Source: Actinomyces viscosus
GTDB taxonomy: Bacteria; Bacteroidota; Bacteroidia; Flavobacteriales_D; Crocinitomicaceae
Reading direction: 5' to 3'
NCBI GenBank assembly: GCA_943326975.2
Contig: CALPVI020000128.1
Span: 1 to 5,926 of the forward strand
Length of the DNA: 5,926 nt
In this document: positions 1 to 5,926 of the stretch, in pieces
Numbering within the stretch: the first letter of the stretch is position 1
Layout: each line of letters opens with the position of its first letter
The notes under the pieces: model-generated
Seen by the model: only the letters and a program-made list of their open reading frames with translations
What the model was told of the DNA's origin: nothing
The model's database searches: none
Translations under genes and position numbers: made by a program

Positions 1-1122
1 ACATGTATATCAAGCGGAACAAGTATTACAACAAGTATCTTATTAGGTTCACCAAATTCTGTAATTGCAAGTGTTACAACTGCTGCTACTTGTAATAATC
101 CAACTGCTGAAATAACAGTTTCTTCACCTATTGGAGTTGAATATGTTTATAGTGTTAATGGTAATGATTATCAAACTAGTCCAATTTTTGTTGGATTATC
201 TGATGATACAACTTATAATATTACTGTTAGAAGAGTTATAGATACAACTTGTGTGTCTATTGGAGCAAGTATTTCAATATCAATTGCTCCAAATTGTCCT
301 CCAATTGTAGATAATGATACAAATACCATCACAGAAGATGGAACACCAGCAACAGGCGATTTAACAGACACAGGAGATAATGATCCAAATGGCACAACAT
401 TGGTTGTAAACACGACTCCATTAAGTGGACCGACGAATGGAGTAATAACAATCAATTCAAATGGAACGTATAGTTATACACCTAATCCAAATTTCAATGG
501 TAAGGATACAATTATAGTAGAAGTATGTGACCAAGGGCTTCCATTACCAGCTCTTTGTACAGTAGATACATTGATTATTAGTGTAACAGCTTGTTTGGAT
601 AACCCAAATGCAGATTGTGACGGAGATGGTGTTATTAATTCTATAGAGGTATTAGATGGTACTAATCCTTCTGATCCATGTGAATATTTAGTACTAAGTC
701 AAACAGTTGCAGTTTCACAATCTTGGGAACAATTGGATTGTGATAATGATGGAATTACCAATGGTGTAGAAGTTATGAATGGCTCAAACCCATTTAACCC
801 TTGTGATCCGTATCCAACTTTAGCTAGTTGTTCAACTGGAGTTAAAGTTCCAGAAGCATTTACTCCAGATAATGATAATGTCAACGATTATTTTGTTATC
901 AAAGGATTAGAGGAATATCCAACCAATTCTTTAATCGTTTTCAACAGATGGGGTAGTGAGGTTTATAAAACAGATAATTACGAAAATAATTGGGATGGTA
1001 AATCGAATAGCACTTTAATTATAGGCGAAGATAAATTACCATCGGGCGTTTATTACTTTATCCTGGATTTAAAAACTACAGGAATGGAGCCAATTAAAGG
1101 TTTTGTTTACATAAAACGTTAA
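1..1122 (+). CDS. Large secreted adhesin-like protein with T9SS type B sorting domain (3' part; start lies upstream of the window)
   Basis: The frame is open from base 1 to the TAA at 1120-1122, giving 373 residues of a C-terminus; the true start is upstream. Residues about 25-98 resemble a SprB-type Ig-like module (YVYSVNGNDYQTSPIF, then a Thr/Val-rich strand ending near C84). Residues about 102-196 fit a cadherin/VCBS-like fold (EDGTP, DNDPNG, GTYSYTPNPNFNGKD, VCDQG). Two Asp-rich calcium-binding repeats follow (205-227 and 246-268). Residues 281-373 are a gliding-motility-associated type B sorting domain: AFTPDNDNVNDYF, FNRWGSEVY (314-322), NWDGK, LPSGVYYFIL and a terminal GFVYIKR. By family knowledge such proteins cross the outer membrane through the T9SS and sit on or leave the cell surface. 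An adhesin role is inferred from the domain build. The PorP/SprF gene follows after 18 bp, presumably in the same operon. Ligand and full length are unknown. Confidence 0.9.
   Translation, partial: TCISSGTSITTSILLGSPNSVIASVTTAATCNNPTAEITVSSPIGVEYVYSVNGNDYQTSPIFVGLSDDTTYNITVRRVIDTTCVSIGASISISIAPNCPPIVDNDTNTITEDGTPATGDLTDTGDNDPNGTTLVVNTTPLSGPTNGVITINSNGTYSYTPNPNFNGKDTIIVEVCDQGLPLPALCTVDTLIISVTACLDNPNADCDGDGVINSIEVLDGTNPSDPCEYLVLSQTVAVSQSWEQLDCDNDGITNGVEVMNGSNPFNPCDPYPTLASCSTGVKVPEAFTPDNDNVNDYFVIKGLEEYPTNSLIVFNRWGSEVYKTDNYENNWDGKSNSTLIIGEDKLPSGVYYFILDLKTTGMEPIKGFVYIKR
613..804 (+). repeat. Two divergent calcium-binding (thrombospondin type 3-like) repeats inside the adhesin gene
   Basis: Two 23-codon units lie at 613-681 and 736-804, offset by exactly 41 codons. 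Unit one reads DCDGDGVINSIEV...DGTNPSDPC and unit two DCDNDGITNGVEV...NGSNPFNPC. The D-x-D-x-D-G loop followed by a hydrophobic, then N, E and the closing NPxxPC is the usual form of these calcium-binding repeats in Bacteroidota surface proteins. Each has a Cys at position 2 and at the end, so a disulfide per unit is possible. They link the Ig-like part to the sorting domain and may stiffen it when calcium is bound. Confidence 0.75.
841..1119 (+). other. T9SS type B C-terminal sorting domain (gliding-motility-associated, CHU_C type)
   Basis: This is the last 93 codons of the adhesin gene. It opens with KVPEAFTPDNDNVNDYF, continues with a hydrophobic strand, FNRWGSEVY, a YENNWDGK segment and LPSGVYYFIL, and ends GFVYIKR. 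This ordered set is diagnostic for the type B sorting domain. In Flavobacterium johnsoniae, secretion through this domain type depends on a PorP/SprF-like partner, consistent with the gene that follows here. The partnership in this organism is inferred from adjacency. Confidence 0.92.
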
Positions 1123-1140
1123 TTGTTATAATTGGAAATT

Positions 1141-2055
1141 ATGAAAATGAAAAAACATATCATACTTGGAATATTGAGTTTAATTTCAATATTATCAGTT
1201 CATGGACAACAAGATCCTCAATTTACTCAGTACTTTGATAACGCACTTTTTGTAAATCCAGCATATGCTGGAAGTACAGGGATGTTAAGCGCTACTAGTA
1301 TTCATAGAGAACAATGGATGGGGTTTGCAGGTAGACCAAGTTCTACTACATTTAGTATTCATGCACCACTTTCTTATCAATCAATTGGATCAGGTTTAAC
1401 TATCATACGAGATGTAATTGGTCCTTTTCGCCAAATTTTATGCTACGGAGATTTCTCTTATTCTTTGCGTTTTAAGAATCAAAGTAAATTATCCTTTGGT
1501 TTAAAAGCTGGTGCAAATTTTGTAAGTATAGGTTCTTCAGTTTTAGCAACTACTCAAAATGATGATCCAAATTTAGTGAATGATGTAAGAAATTTTTTCA
1601 ATCCCAACATTGGATTCGGTTTATATTACAGAGCACCAAAATGGTTTGTAGGAGCAAGTACTCCGAAATTGATTGAAAGAAGTTATGATCGCACTAATAC
1701 AAATTTTGAGAAACGTCATTATTTTGGAATCGCAGGTGCAATTTTAACTTTAAATAATCACTGGAAATTAAGACCAACTACACAGTTAAAATTGGCTGAA
1801 GGCGCACCTGCAAGTTTAGATTTATCGTTGACAGGAATTTATAGAGAAAAATTATTACTAGGGAGTATGTATCGTTTAAATGCTGCTTATGGTGTTTTTA
1901 TTCAAGTGCAAGCATCTCAACAATTCCGTTTTGGTTTAGCAACTGAGTTTGGAACTACTGCCATTCGAAAATATAACAATGGTACATTTGAATTTTTGCT
2001 ATCATACGATTTTTCATTTAACAAACAAGGTGTAAGATCTCCACGTTATTTTTAA
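1141..2055 (+). CDS. PorP/SprF family type IX secretion outer-membrane protein
   Basis: A 304-residue protein. Residues 1-22 form a Sec signal peptide (MKMKKHIILGILSLISILSVHG), with cleavage likely before Q23. The mature N-terminus QQDPQFTQYFDNALFVNPAYAGS is the hallmark of the PorP/SprF family (QDPQFTQY...NPAYAG). The rest alternates short amphipathic strands with Gly and aromatic residues (FGLKAGANFVSIG, NIGFGLYYRAPKWFVGAS, FEFLLSYDFSF), as in an outer-membrane beta barrel, and about 300 residues is the usual family length. PorP belongs to the core T9SS; SprF-like paralogues usually accompany one particular type B cargo, which is the arrangement here, so a SprF-like cargo-specific role is the better guess. 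ATG 1141 is chosen because it begins the signal peptide; an in-frame TTG at 1132 and ATG at 1147 are alternatives. There is no convincing Shine-Dalgarno site, which is normal in this phylum. Confidence 0.92.
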   Translation: MKMKKHIILGILSLISILSVHGQQDPQFTQYFDNALFVNPAYAGSTGMLSATSIHREQWMGFAGRPSSTTFSIHAPLSYQSIGSGLTIIRDVIGPFRQILCYGDFSYSLRFKNQSKLSFGLKAGANFVSIGSSVLATTQNDDPNLVNDVRNFFNPNIGFGLYYRAPKWFVGASTPKLIERSYDRTNTNFEKRHYFGIAGAILTLNNHWKLRPTTQLKLAEGAPASLDLSLTGIYREKLLLGSMYRLNAAYGVFIQVQASQQFRFGLATEFGTTAIRKYNNGTFEFLLSYDFSFNKQGVRSPRYF

Positions 2056-2072
2056 TTACAGAATAGAAAGTT

Positions 2073-4310
2073 ATGTTTAAAAAACGATTATTATTATCAA
2101 TCCTTTTAGTTACTACTTTGACTGTTTTTTCGCAAACGGGGAAATTACATAAAGCAGATAAGTACTATGAAAAATTGTCTTACTTTAAGGCAATAGAGCT
2201 TTATTCTGAATTAATTGGTTCAGAAGTTGATGGCCCATTCTTAAAAGCGAAATTGGCATATTCTTATTACAATATAGGTGATATGAAAAACGCTGCTGAT
2301 AATTACACTAAAGCATTTGCAAGTGAAAGTAATTTAGCATCCGATCATTATTTTTATTTTGCTCAAGCATTAAAGCAAGTAGGAAATTATTCCGAAAGTG
2401 ATAAGTGGATGGCTAAATTCCATGAATTGACAAAATCTGACCAACGAGGTACTTCTTATGCTTCTAATACAACTTATTTAGATCAGATTAAGAAAGAAGG
2501 AAATCATTTTGAAATTAAAAGTGTAACATTTAATTCTGAATTTTCTGATTTTGGAGGGTATAGTTTGAATAAAACAGGAAAATTGTATTTTATTACTTCA
2601 AGAAGAAATAAAGCAGTGAAACAATCATGGTCGTGGAATGGAAAAACATTTTTAGATATTTATGCTTTTAATGAAGCAGATTCAAATGAAATAAACCCAA
2701 AATTATTTTCAAAGAAAGTAAATACAAAGTACCATGAAGGTCCAATTTGTTTTACGATAGATGAAAGCCGAGTTTATTTTACAAGAAACAATATTGCCAA
2801 AGGAAAAGCAAAAAGAGATAGTTTAGGGATTCAAAATATTAAATTATACACTGCCCAAGTAAATAATGAAGGTAAATGGTTCAATGAAAAAGAATTAGCT
2901 ATTAATTCTCGTTATTTTTCAGTAGGTCATCCAACTATTTCATTAGATGGAAAAACTTTATTTTTTGTATCTGACATGCCAGGTGGATTTGGTGGTGCAG
3001 ATATTTACAAAGCTGAAATTTTAGCTGATGGGAATTTAGGGACACCCATTAATTTAGGAGAAACGATTAATACAGAGGGAAAAGAAATGTTTCCTTGGAT
3101 TTCACCAGATGGATTATTGTTTTTTGCTTCAGATGGTTTTATTGGTTTGGGTGGATTAGATGTTTTTGTTGCGAAAATAGAAAAGGATGGCACTATCAAA
3201 AAGAAATTAAATGCAGGTGAAGGGATAAATTCACAACGAGATGATTTTGGTTTAATATTTAAGAAAGATGCTAAGTCTGGATACTTTTCATCAAATCGTG
3301 AAGGAGGCTTAGGTGAAGATGATATTTATGCCTTCAAATTAACTAGACCTTTTCAGTTTAGCATCGAATTGAAAGGGATAGTAATTGATAATCTAACAAA
3401 ACAATTTATTGCAGCTGCTAAAGTATATTTGAAAAATGAGAATGGTAGTGTGATAGATTCAACTATTGCAGATGAATCAGGTGCTTATTTGTTTAATATA
3501 GAATTTAATCAATCTTATACAATTGAAGCGCTTAAGAATAATTATTTCGAAAATTCAGTTGCTGTTTCTACTATTGATTTTAAAGAGAATACGCTTCAAC
3601 AAGATGTTGTTTTAGATAAAAATACTGGTATTTTCTTATACGGGTTAATTAAAGATGCGAAATCACAACAGGTTATAGAAGATGTTCTAGTTACGATTAA
3701 AGACAAACAAACTGGAAATACAATTTTTGCAGGAAAAACCTCTCAAATAGGAGATTTTACTATTGGTTTACCGAATACAAAGCTGAAAGATAAACTAGCG
3801 TATTCAATAACATTAGAAAAAGAAGGTTATTTGACTAAAACTCATGATTTCTCATACGTAATTAAAACTGCAGGTATTATAAAAGTGACAGATTTAATGA
3901 ATGTATCTATGAATAAAGTAGATGTTGGTATCGATTTAGCTACGATTATAAATATTAAACCTATTTATTTTGATTATGGTAAATATGCTATTCGAAAAGA
4001 TGCAGCGATTGAATTGGATAAAATCGTTAAAATCATGAAAGAAAATCCAAAAATGGAGATAGAATTAGGTTCTCATACCGACTGTAGAGGCTCTATTGCT
4101 TCTAATGATTACTTATCAAATAATAGAGCTACAGCATCAGCTAATTACATAAAAGAAAGAATTCCAAATCCCGAACGAATTTATGGAAAAGGATACGGAG
4201 AAAGTAAATTAAAAGTAAATTGTCCTTGTGAAGGCACTGTGAAATCTACTTGTCCTGAAACAGAACATCAGAAAAATAGAAGAACAGAGTTCATCATAAT
4301 GAAGATGTAA
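2073..4310 (+). CDS. PorE-like multidomain OmpA family protein (TPR, PD40 propeller, CRD, OmpA)
   Basis: A 745-residue periplasmic protein. Residues 1-20 are a signal peptide (MFKKRLLLSILLVTTLTVFS, cleavage before Q21) with no lipobox Cys. Helical TPR-like repeats span about 26-120. PD40/WD40-like blades lie near 159-190, 222-241, 284-313 (HPTISLDGKTLFF...GGADIY), 336-368 (FPWISPDGLLFFASD...GGLDVF) and 389-421 (GYFSSNREGGLGEDDIY). Two carboxypeptidase-regulatory-like Ig folds cover about 427-500 and 517-598. An OmpA C-terminal domain runs from about 624 to the end (PIYFDYGKYAIR, HTDCRG, LSNNRA, HQKNRRTEF). D670 and R685 match in identity and spacing the Asp/Arg pair that binds peptidoglycan diaminopimelate in OmpA. 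The domain order is that of Porphyromonas gingivalis PorE, a T9SS component. It starts 17 bp after the PorP/SprF gene. Inferred role: adaptor linking that protein and its cargo to the cell wall. It may be a paralogue and not the core PorE. Confidence 0.9.
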   Translation: MFKKRLLLSILLVTTLTVFSQTGKLHKADKYYEKLSYFKAIELYSELIGSEVDGPFLKAKLAYSYYNIGDMKNAADNYTKAFASESNLASDHYFYFAQALKQVGNYSESDKWMAKFHELTKSDQRGTSYASNTTYLDQIKKEGNHFEIKSVTFNSEFSDFGGYSLNKTGKLYFITSRRNKAVKQSWSWNGKTFLDIYAFNEADSNEINPKLFSKKVNTKYHEGPICFTIDESRVYFTRNNIAKGKAKRDSLGIQNIKLYTAQVNNEGKWFNEKELAINSRYFSVGHPTISLDGKTLFFVSDMPGGFGGADIYKAEILADGNLGTPINLGETINTEGKEMFPWISPDGLLFFASDGFIGLGGLDVFVAKIEKDGTIKKKLNAGEGINSQRDDFGLIFKKDAKSGYFSSNREGGLGEDDIYAFKLTRPFQFSIELKGIVIDNLTKQFIAAAKVYLKNENGSVIDSTIADESGAYLFNIEFNQSYTIEALKNNYFENSVAVSTIDFKENTLQQDVVLDKNTGIFLYGLIKDAKSQQVIEDVLVTIKDKQTGNTIFAGKTSQIGDFTIGLPNTKLKDKLAYSITLEKEGYLTKTHDFSYVIKTAGIIKVTDLMNVSMNKVDVGIDLATIINIKPIYFDYGKYAIRKDAAIELDKIVKIMKENPKMEIELGSHTDCRGSIASNDYLSNNRATASANYIKERIPNPERIYGKGYGESKLKVNCPCEGTVKSTCPETEHQKNRRTEFIIMKM

Positions 4311-4323
4311 TAAATCATAAAAC

Positions 4324-4360
4324 AAAAAAACCTGCAATCATTATAATTGCAGGTTTTTTT
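4324..4360. terminator. Bidirectional rho-independent terminator between the convergent OmpA-family gene and asd
   Basis: The arms CCTGCAAT (4331-4338) and ATTGCAGG (4346-4353) are perfect complements around a 7-base loop (CATTATA). A run of seven A (4324-4330) precedes and seven T (4354-4360) follow. The A and T runs can extend the stem to 15 bp, and the hairpin has a U-tract in either direction. It starts 13 bp after the stop of the OmpA-family gene and lies 14 bp beyond the stop of the leftward asd gene, so it can end both transcripts. Confidence 0.93.
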
Positions 4361-4374
4361 CGTTTTCTATTCTA

Positions 4375-5376
4375 TTAATGACTTGCTACTGCCAATATCC
4401 CTTTTTCAATCAAAGTTTTTCCAATTTGAACAGCGTTTGTAGCAGCACCTTTACGTAAGTTATCGGCTACGATCCACATGTTAATTGTATTTGCTTGTGA
4501 TTCATCTCTTCTGATTCGTCCTACGAACACATCGTCTTTTCCTTGTGCATATTTAGGCATTGGGTAAGAGAAAGTCGTTGGGTCGTCTTTTAAAGTGATT
4601 CCTGGAGCATCGTGTAAGATTTTACGAACTTCAGCTAAATCAAAATCATTTTCAAATTCGATGTTTACAGCTTCTGAATGTCCACCAACAACTGGTACAC
4701 GAACGGCTGTAGCAGTAACGCTAATTGCAGGATCTAAAATTTTACGCGTTTCATTCGTTAATTTCATTTCCTCTTTTGTATAGCCATTTTCCTCAAAGCT
4801 ATCACATTGTGGAATACAGTTTTTATCAATGGGATATTTATACGCCATTTCTCCAGAGATATCTTGACGCTCATTTTCCATTTGTTGAACCGCTTTTACG
4901 CCAGTTCCAGTAATCGATTGATAAGTTGAAACAACAACACGTTTGATAGTATACTTTTTATGTAATGGAGCTAACGTCAAAACCAATTGGATTGTACTAC
5001 AATTTGGATTAGCGATAATTTTATCATTTTCAGTTAATGAATCTCCATTAATCTCTGGTACGATTAACTTCTTGGTTGGGTCCATTCTCCAAGCAGATGA
5101 ATTGTCTATAACAACTGTACCAACTTCAGCGAATTTTGGAGCCCATTCTAGCGAAGTTTCACCTCCTGCAGAAAAAATAGCAACATCAGGTTTCATTGCA
5201 ACAGCCGTTGATAAACCAACAACAGCGTATTTTAAACCTCCAAAATCGATTTCTTGTCCAATCGATTTTTCAGAAGCTACAGGTATTAATTCTGTAATTG
5301 GAAAGTTTTGTTCACGTAAAACTTGTAACATCACATTTCCTACCATTCCTGTAGCACCAACAACTGCAACTTTCAT
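4375..5376 (-). CDS. asd: Aspartate-semialdehyde dehydrogenase (EC 1.2.1.11)
   Basis: This 333-residue cytoplasmic enzyme reduces L-aspartyl-4-phosphate to L-aspartate 4-semialdehyde with NADPH. It is the branch point to lysine/diaminopimelate, methionine and threonine. The N-terminal Rossmann motif is GATGMVG (7-13), followed by IFSAGGETS (67-75) and DNSSAWRMD (91-99). The catalytic Cys is C126 in NPNCSTIQ. The QSITGTGVKAVQQ segment (153-165), R226 and H233 (RVPVVGGHSEAV) form the substrate and acid-base region, and NLRKGAATNAVQIG (306-319) closes the family signature. Length and the NPNCSTIQ form match the roughly 330-residue group seen in Bacteroidota and Gram-positives, not the longer E. 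coli form. The ATG at 5376 gives a complete Rossmann strand directly (MKVAVVGATG). The gene appears intact and single, ending at the shared terminator. A candidate promoter lies at 5405-5412. Confidence 0.97.
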   Translation of the reverse strand: MKVAVVGATGMVGNVMLQVLREQNFPITELIPVASEKSIGQEIDFGGLKYAVVGLSTAVAMKPDVAIFSAGGETSLEWAPKFAEVGTVVIDNSSAWRMDPTKKLIVPEINGDSLTENDKIIANPNCSTIQLVLTLAPLHKKYTIKRVVVSTYQSITGTGVKAVQQMENERQDISGEMAYKYPIDKNCIPQCDSFEENGYTKEEMKLTNETRKILDPAISVTATAVRVPVVGGHSEAVNIEFENDFDLAEVRKILHDAPGITLKDDPTTFSYPMPKYAQGKDDVFVGRIRRDESQANTINMWIVADNLRKGAATNAVQIGKTLIEKGILAVASH

Positions 5377-5395
5377 TGTATTATAGTATTATTAA

Positions 5396-5422
5396 TTTGA
5401 AATTCAAAAATAAGTATATTTG
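5396..5422 (+). promoter_or_regulatory. Candidate promoter for the secreted-protein gene at 5442
   Basis: TATATTTG at 5415-5422 matches the Bacteroidota -7 consensus TAnnTTTG exactly. A TTTG at 5396-5399 could serve as the -33 element, but the 15-bp spacing is shorter than usual. Initiation about 7 bp downstream would leave a leader of roughly 13 nt before the ATG at 5442. This element sits 2 bp from the opposing candidate for asd. Confidence 0.45.
5405..5412 (-). promoter_or_regulatory. Candidate -7 promoter element for asd
   Basis: Read on the minus strand this is TATTTTTG, an exact match to the Bacteroidota primary-sigma -7 consensus TAnnTTTG. It ends 28 bp before the asd ATG, which would give a leader of about 20 nt. 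No good -33 TTG is seen at the usual 17-23 bp; the nearest is about 27 bp upstream (5440-5442). The AT-rich context makes chance matches likely, so this is only a candidate. Confidence 0.4.
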
Positions 5423-5441
5423 GCGTGAATAAATCATAGCA

Positions 5442-5926
5442 ATGAAATACTTTTTATCTATATCGCTAATTTTTTTTCATATTTTTTGTTTTTCACAGGT
5501 AATTGATGACTTTTTAGATGGTAATTTCAATCTAAATCCTTCTTGGCAAGGTTCAACCACTAACTTTCAAATCAATCCTTCTTTGCAATTGCAAAGTGTC
5601 AATACAGTTGCAGGTACTTCTTTCTTAACTACTCCTCACCAACTTTTAGATATCAACCAGAAAGAATGGCGTTTTTGGATTAAATTGGCCTTTTCTCCAT
5701 CAGCAAACAATTATGCGCGCGTTTATCTTACATCATCAAATGCTGATTTTTCTATTCAGCCTGATGGATATTACTTACAATTTGGTGAAACAGGTTCGTT
5801 GGATGCGATTCGTTTGTTTAAGCAGCAGAATAAAGTATCATCATTAATTTGTTCTGGAAATGCTGGAAATATTGCTACAAGTTTTGCAATAGGAGTAAGG
5901 GTGGTAAGAGATGCTTTTGGTGAATG
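5442..5926 (+). CDS. N-terminal part of a secreted surface protein, Flavobacteriia lamin-tail/T9SS-sorted type (runs off the window)
   Basis: ATG 5442 opens a frame that stays open to the window end (161 full codons). Residues 1-18 (MKYFLSISLIFFHIFCFS) are a signal peptide with likely cleavage before Q19; C16 does not sit in a good lipobox. The mature protein begins VIDDFLDGNFNLNPSWQGST and continues with EWRFWIKLAFSPSANNYARV (75-94) and GYYLQFGETGSLDAIRLFKQ (109-128). This beta-rich pattern resembles the N-terminal region of large Flavobacteriia proteins that later carry lamin-tail and gliding-motility-associated C-terminal domains. I recognise the pattern but cannot name a domain family with certainty, and the C-terminus needed to prove T9SS sorting is missing. 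It is divergent from asd with a 65-bp gap. It could be a large nuclease-like or adhesive surface protein; function is unknown. Confidence 0.8.
   Translation, partial: MKYFLSISLIFFHIFCFSQVIDDFLDGNFNLNPSWQGSTTNFQINPSLQLQSVNTVAGTSFLTTPHQLLDINQKEWRFWIKLAFSPSANNYARVYLTSSNADFSIQPDGYYLQFGETGSLDAIRLFKQQNKVSSLICSGNAGNIATSFAIGVRVVRDAFGE

Noticed and set aside
213..455. Minus-strand open frame opposite the adhesin gene
   Set aside because: It is a shadow of the well-supported plus-strand domains, with low-complexity Val/Ser/Thr composition and no recognisable motif.
699..884. Minus-strand open frame opposite the calcium repeats and sorting domain
   Set aside because: Short, no family features, and it lies across highly recognisable plus-strand coding sequence.
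253..1122. A separate gene starting at the GTG at 253
   Set aside because: The same frame is open back to base 1 and encodes a continuous Ig-like module across 253, so this is an internal codon of a longer gene.
1102..1134. Internal promoter for the PorP/SprF gene (TTTG at 1102, TATAATTG at 1127)
   Set aside because: The -7 element has a mismatch to TAnnTTTG and ends only 6 bp before the ATG, which would need leaderless initiation. Operon read-through explains expression better.
1132..1140. TTG start at 1132 for the PorP/SprF gene
   Set aside because: It adds only Met-Glu-Ile before a normal signal peptide, and ATG 1141 is a more usual start codon.
3005..3199. Minus-strand open frame opposite the PD40 blades
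   Set aside because: Its Pro/Ser-rich composition is what the antisense of the Gly/Asp-rich propeller repeats gives.
4375..5376. Functional link between asd (which supplies diaminopimelate) and the diaminopimelate-binding OmpA domain
   Set aside because: The genes are convergent with a terminator between them, so the link is chance adjacency as far as the sequence shows.
4595..5386. Three plus-strand open frames opposite asd (4595-4783, 4725-4913, 4943-5386)
   Set aside because: They overlap each other and the strongly supported asd gene, and show no signal or domain. The longest is simply antisense to the Rossmann domain.
5442..5498. Lipoprotein signal in the edge gene (Cys at residue 16)
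   Set aside because: The residues before the Cys (H-I-F) do not fit the lipobox, and cleavage at FS|Q is the standard form.
1..5926. tRNA, rRNA, CRISPR, insertion sequence, attachment site or riboswitch
   Set aside because: The window is almost wholly coding. The noncoding gaps are at most 65 bp and hold only the terminator and promoter candidates described.

Overview
The window looks like chromosomal DNA of a member of the Bacteroidota, most likely class Flavobacteriia (Flavobacterium-like). The DNA is clearly AT-rich. The proteins carry type IX secretion system (T9SS) hallmarks restricted to this phylum: a type B sorting domain, a PorP/SprF protein and a PorE-like OmpA protein. Signal peptides end in the typical '...FS|Q' or '...HG|Q', and genes lack good Shine-Dalgarno sequences. 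Species cannot be assigned from the sequence alone.

Positions 1-4310 hold a tightly packed rightward gene set. It starts with the 3' end of a large secreted adhesin-like protein (Ig-like modules, two calcium-binding repeats, T9SS type B C-terminal domain). A PorP/SprF-family outer-membrane protein follows 18 bp later. After another 17 bp comes a 745-residue protein with TPR, PD40 propeller, carboxypeptidase-regulatory-like and OmpA domains. The spacing implies one operon. The likely logic is a secreted surface protein, an outer-membrane partner that helps export or hold it, and a periplasmic adaptor that ties the assembly to peptidoglycan. A strong symmetric hairpin (4324-4360) ends this operon.

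Positions 4375-5376 carry a leftward housekeeping gene, asd (aspartate-semialdehyde dehydrogenase), which converges on the same hairpin. From 5442 a rightward gene runs off the window. It encodes a signal peptide and the start of a secreted Flavobacteriia-type surface protein, resembling N-termini of lamin-tail or T9SS-sorted proteins. The 65-bp gap between asd and this gene contains two back-to-back matches to the Bacteroidota -7 promoter element (TAnnTTTG), one per direction.

No RNA genes, mobile elements, CRISPR arrays or frameshifted genes were seen. The module type is known in Flavobacteriia. What merits attention is the specific pairing of cargo, SprF-like partner and peptidoglycan-binding adaptor, and the compact divergent promoter.
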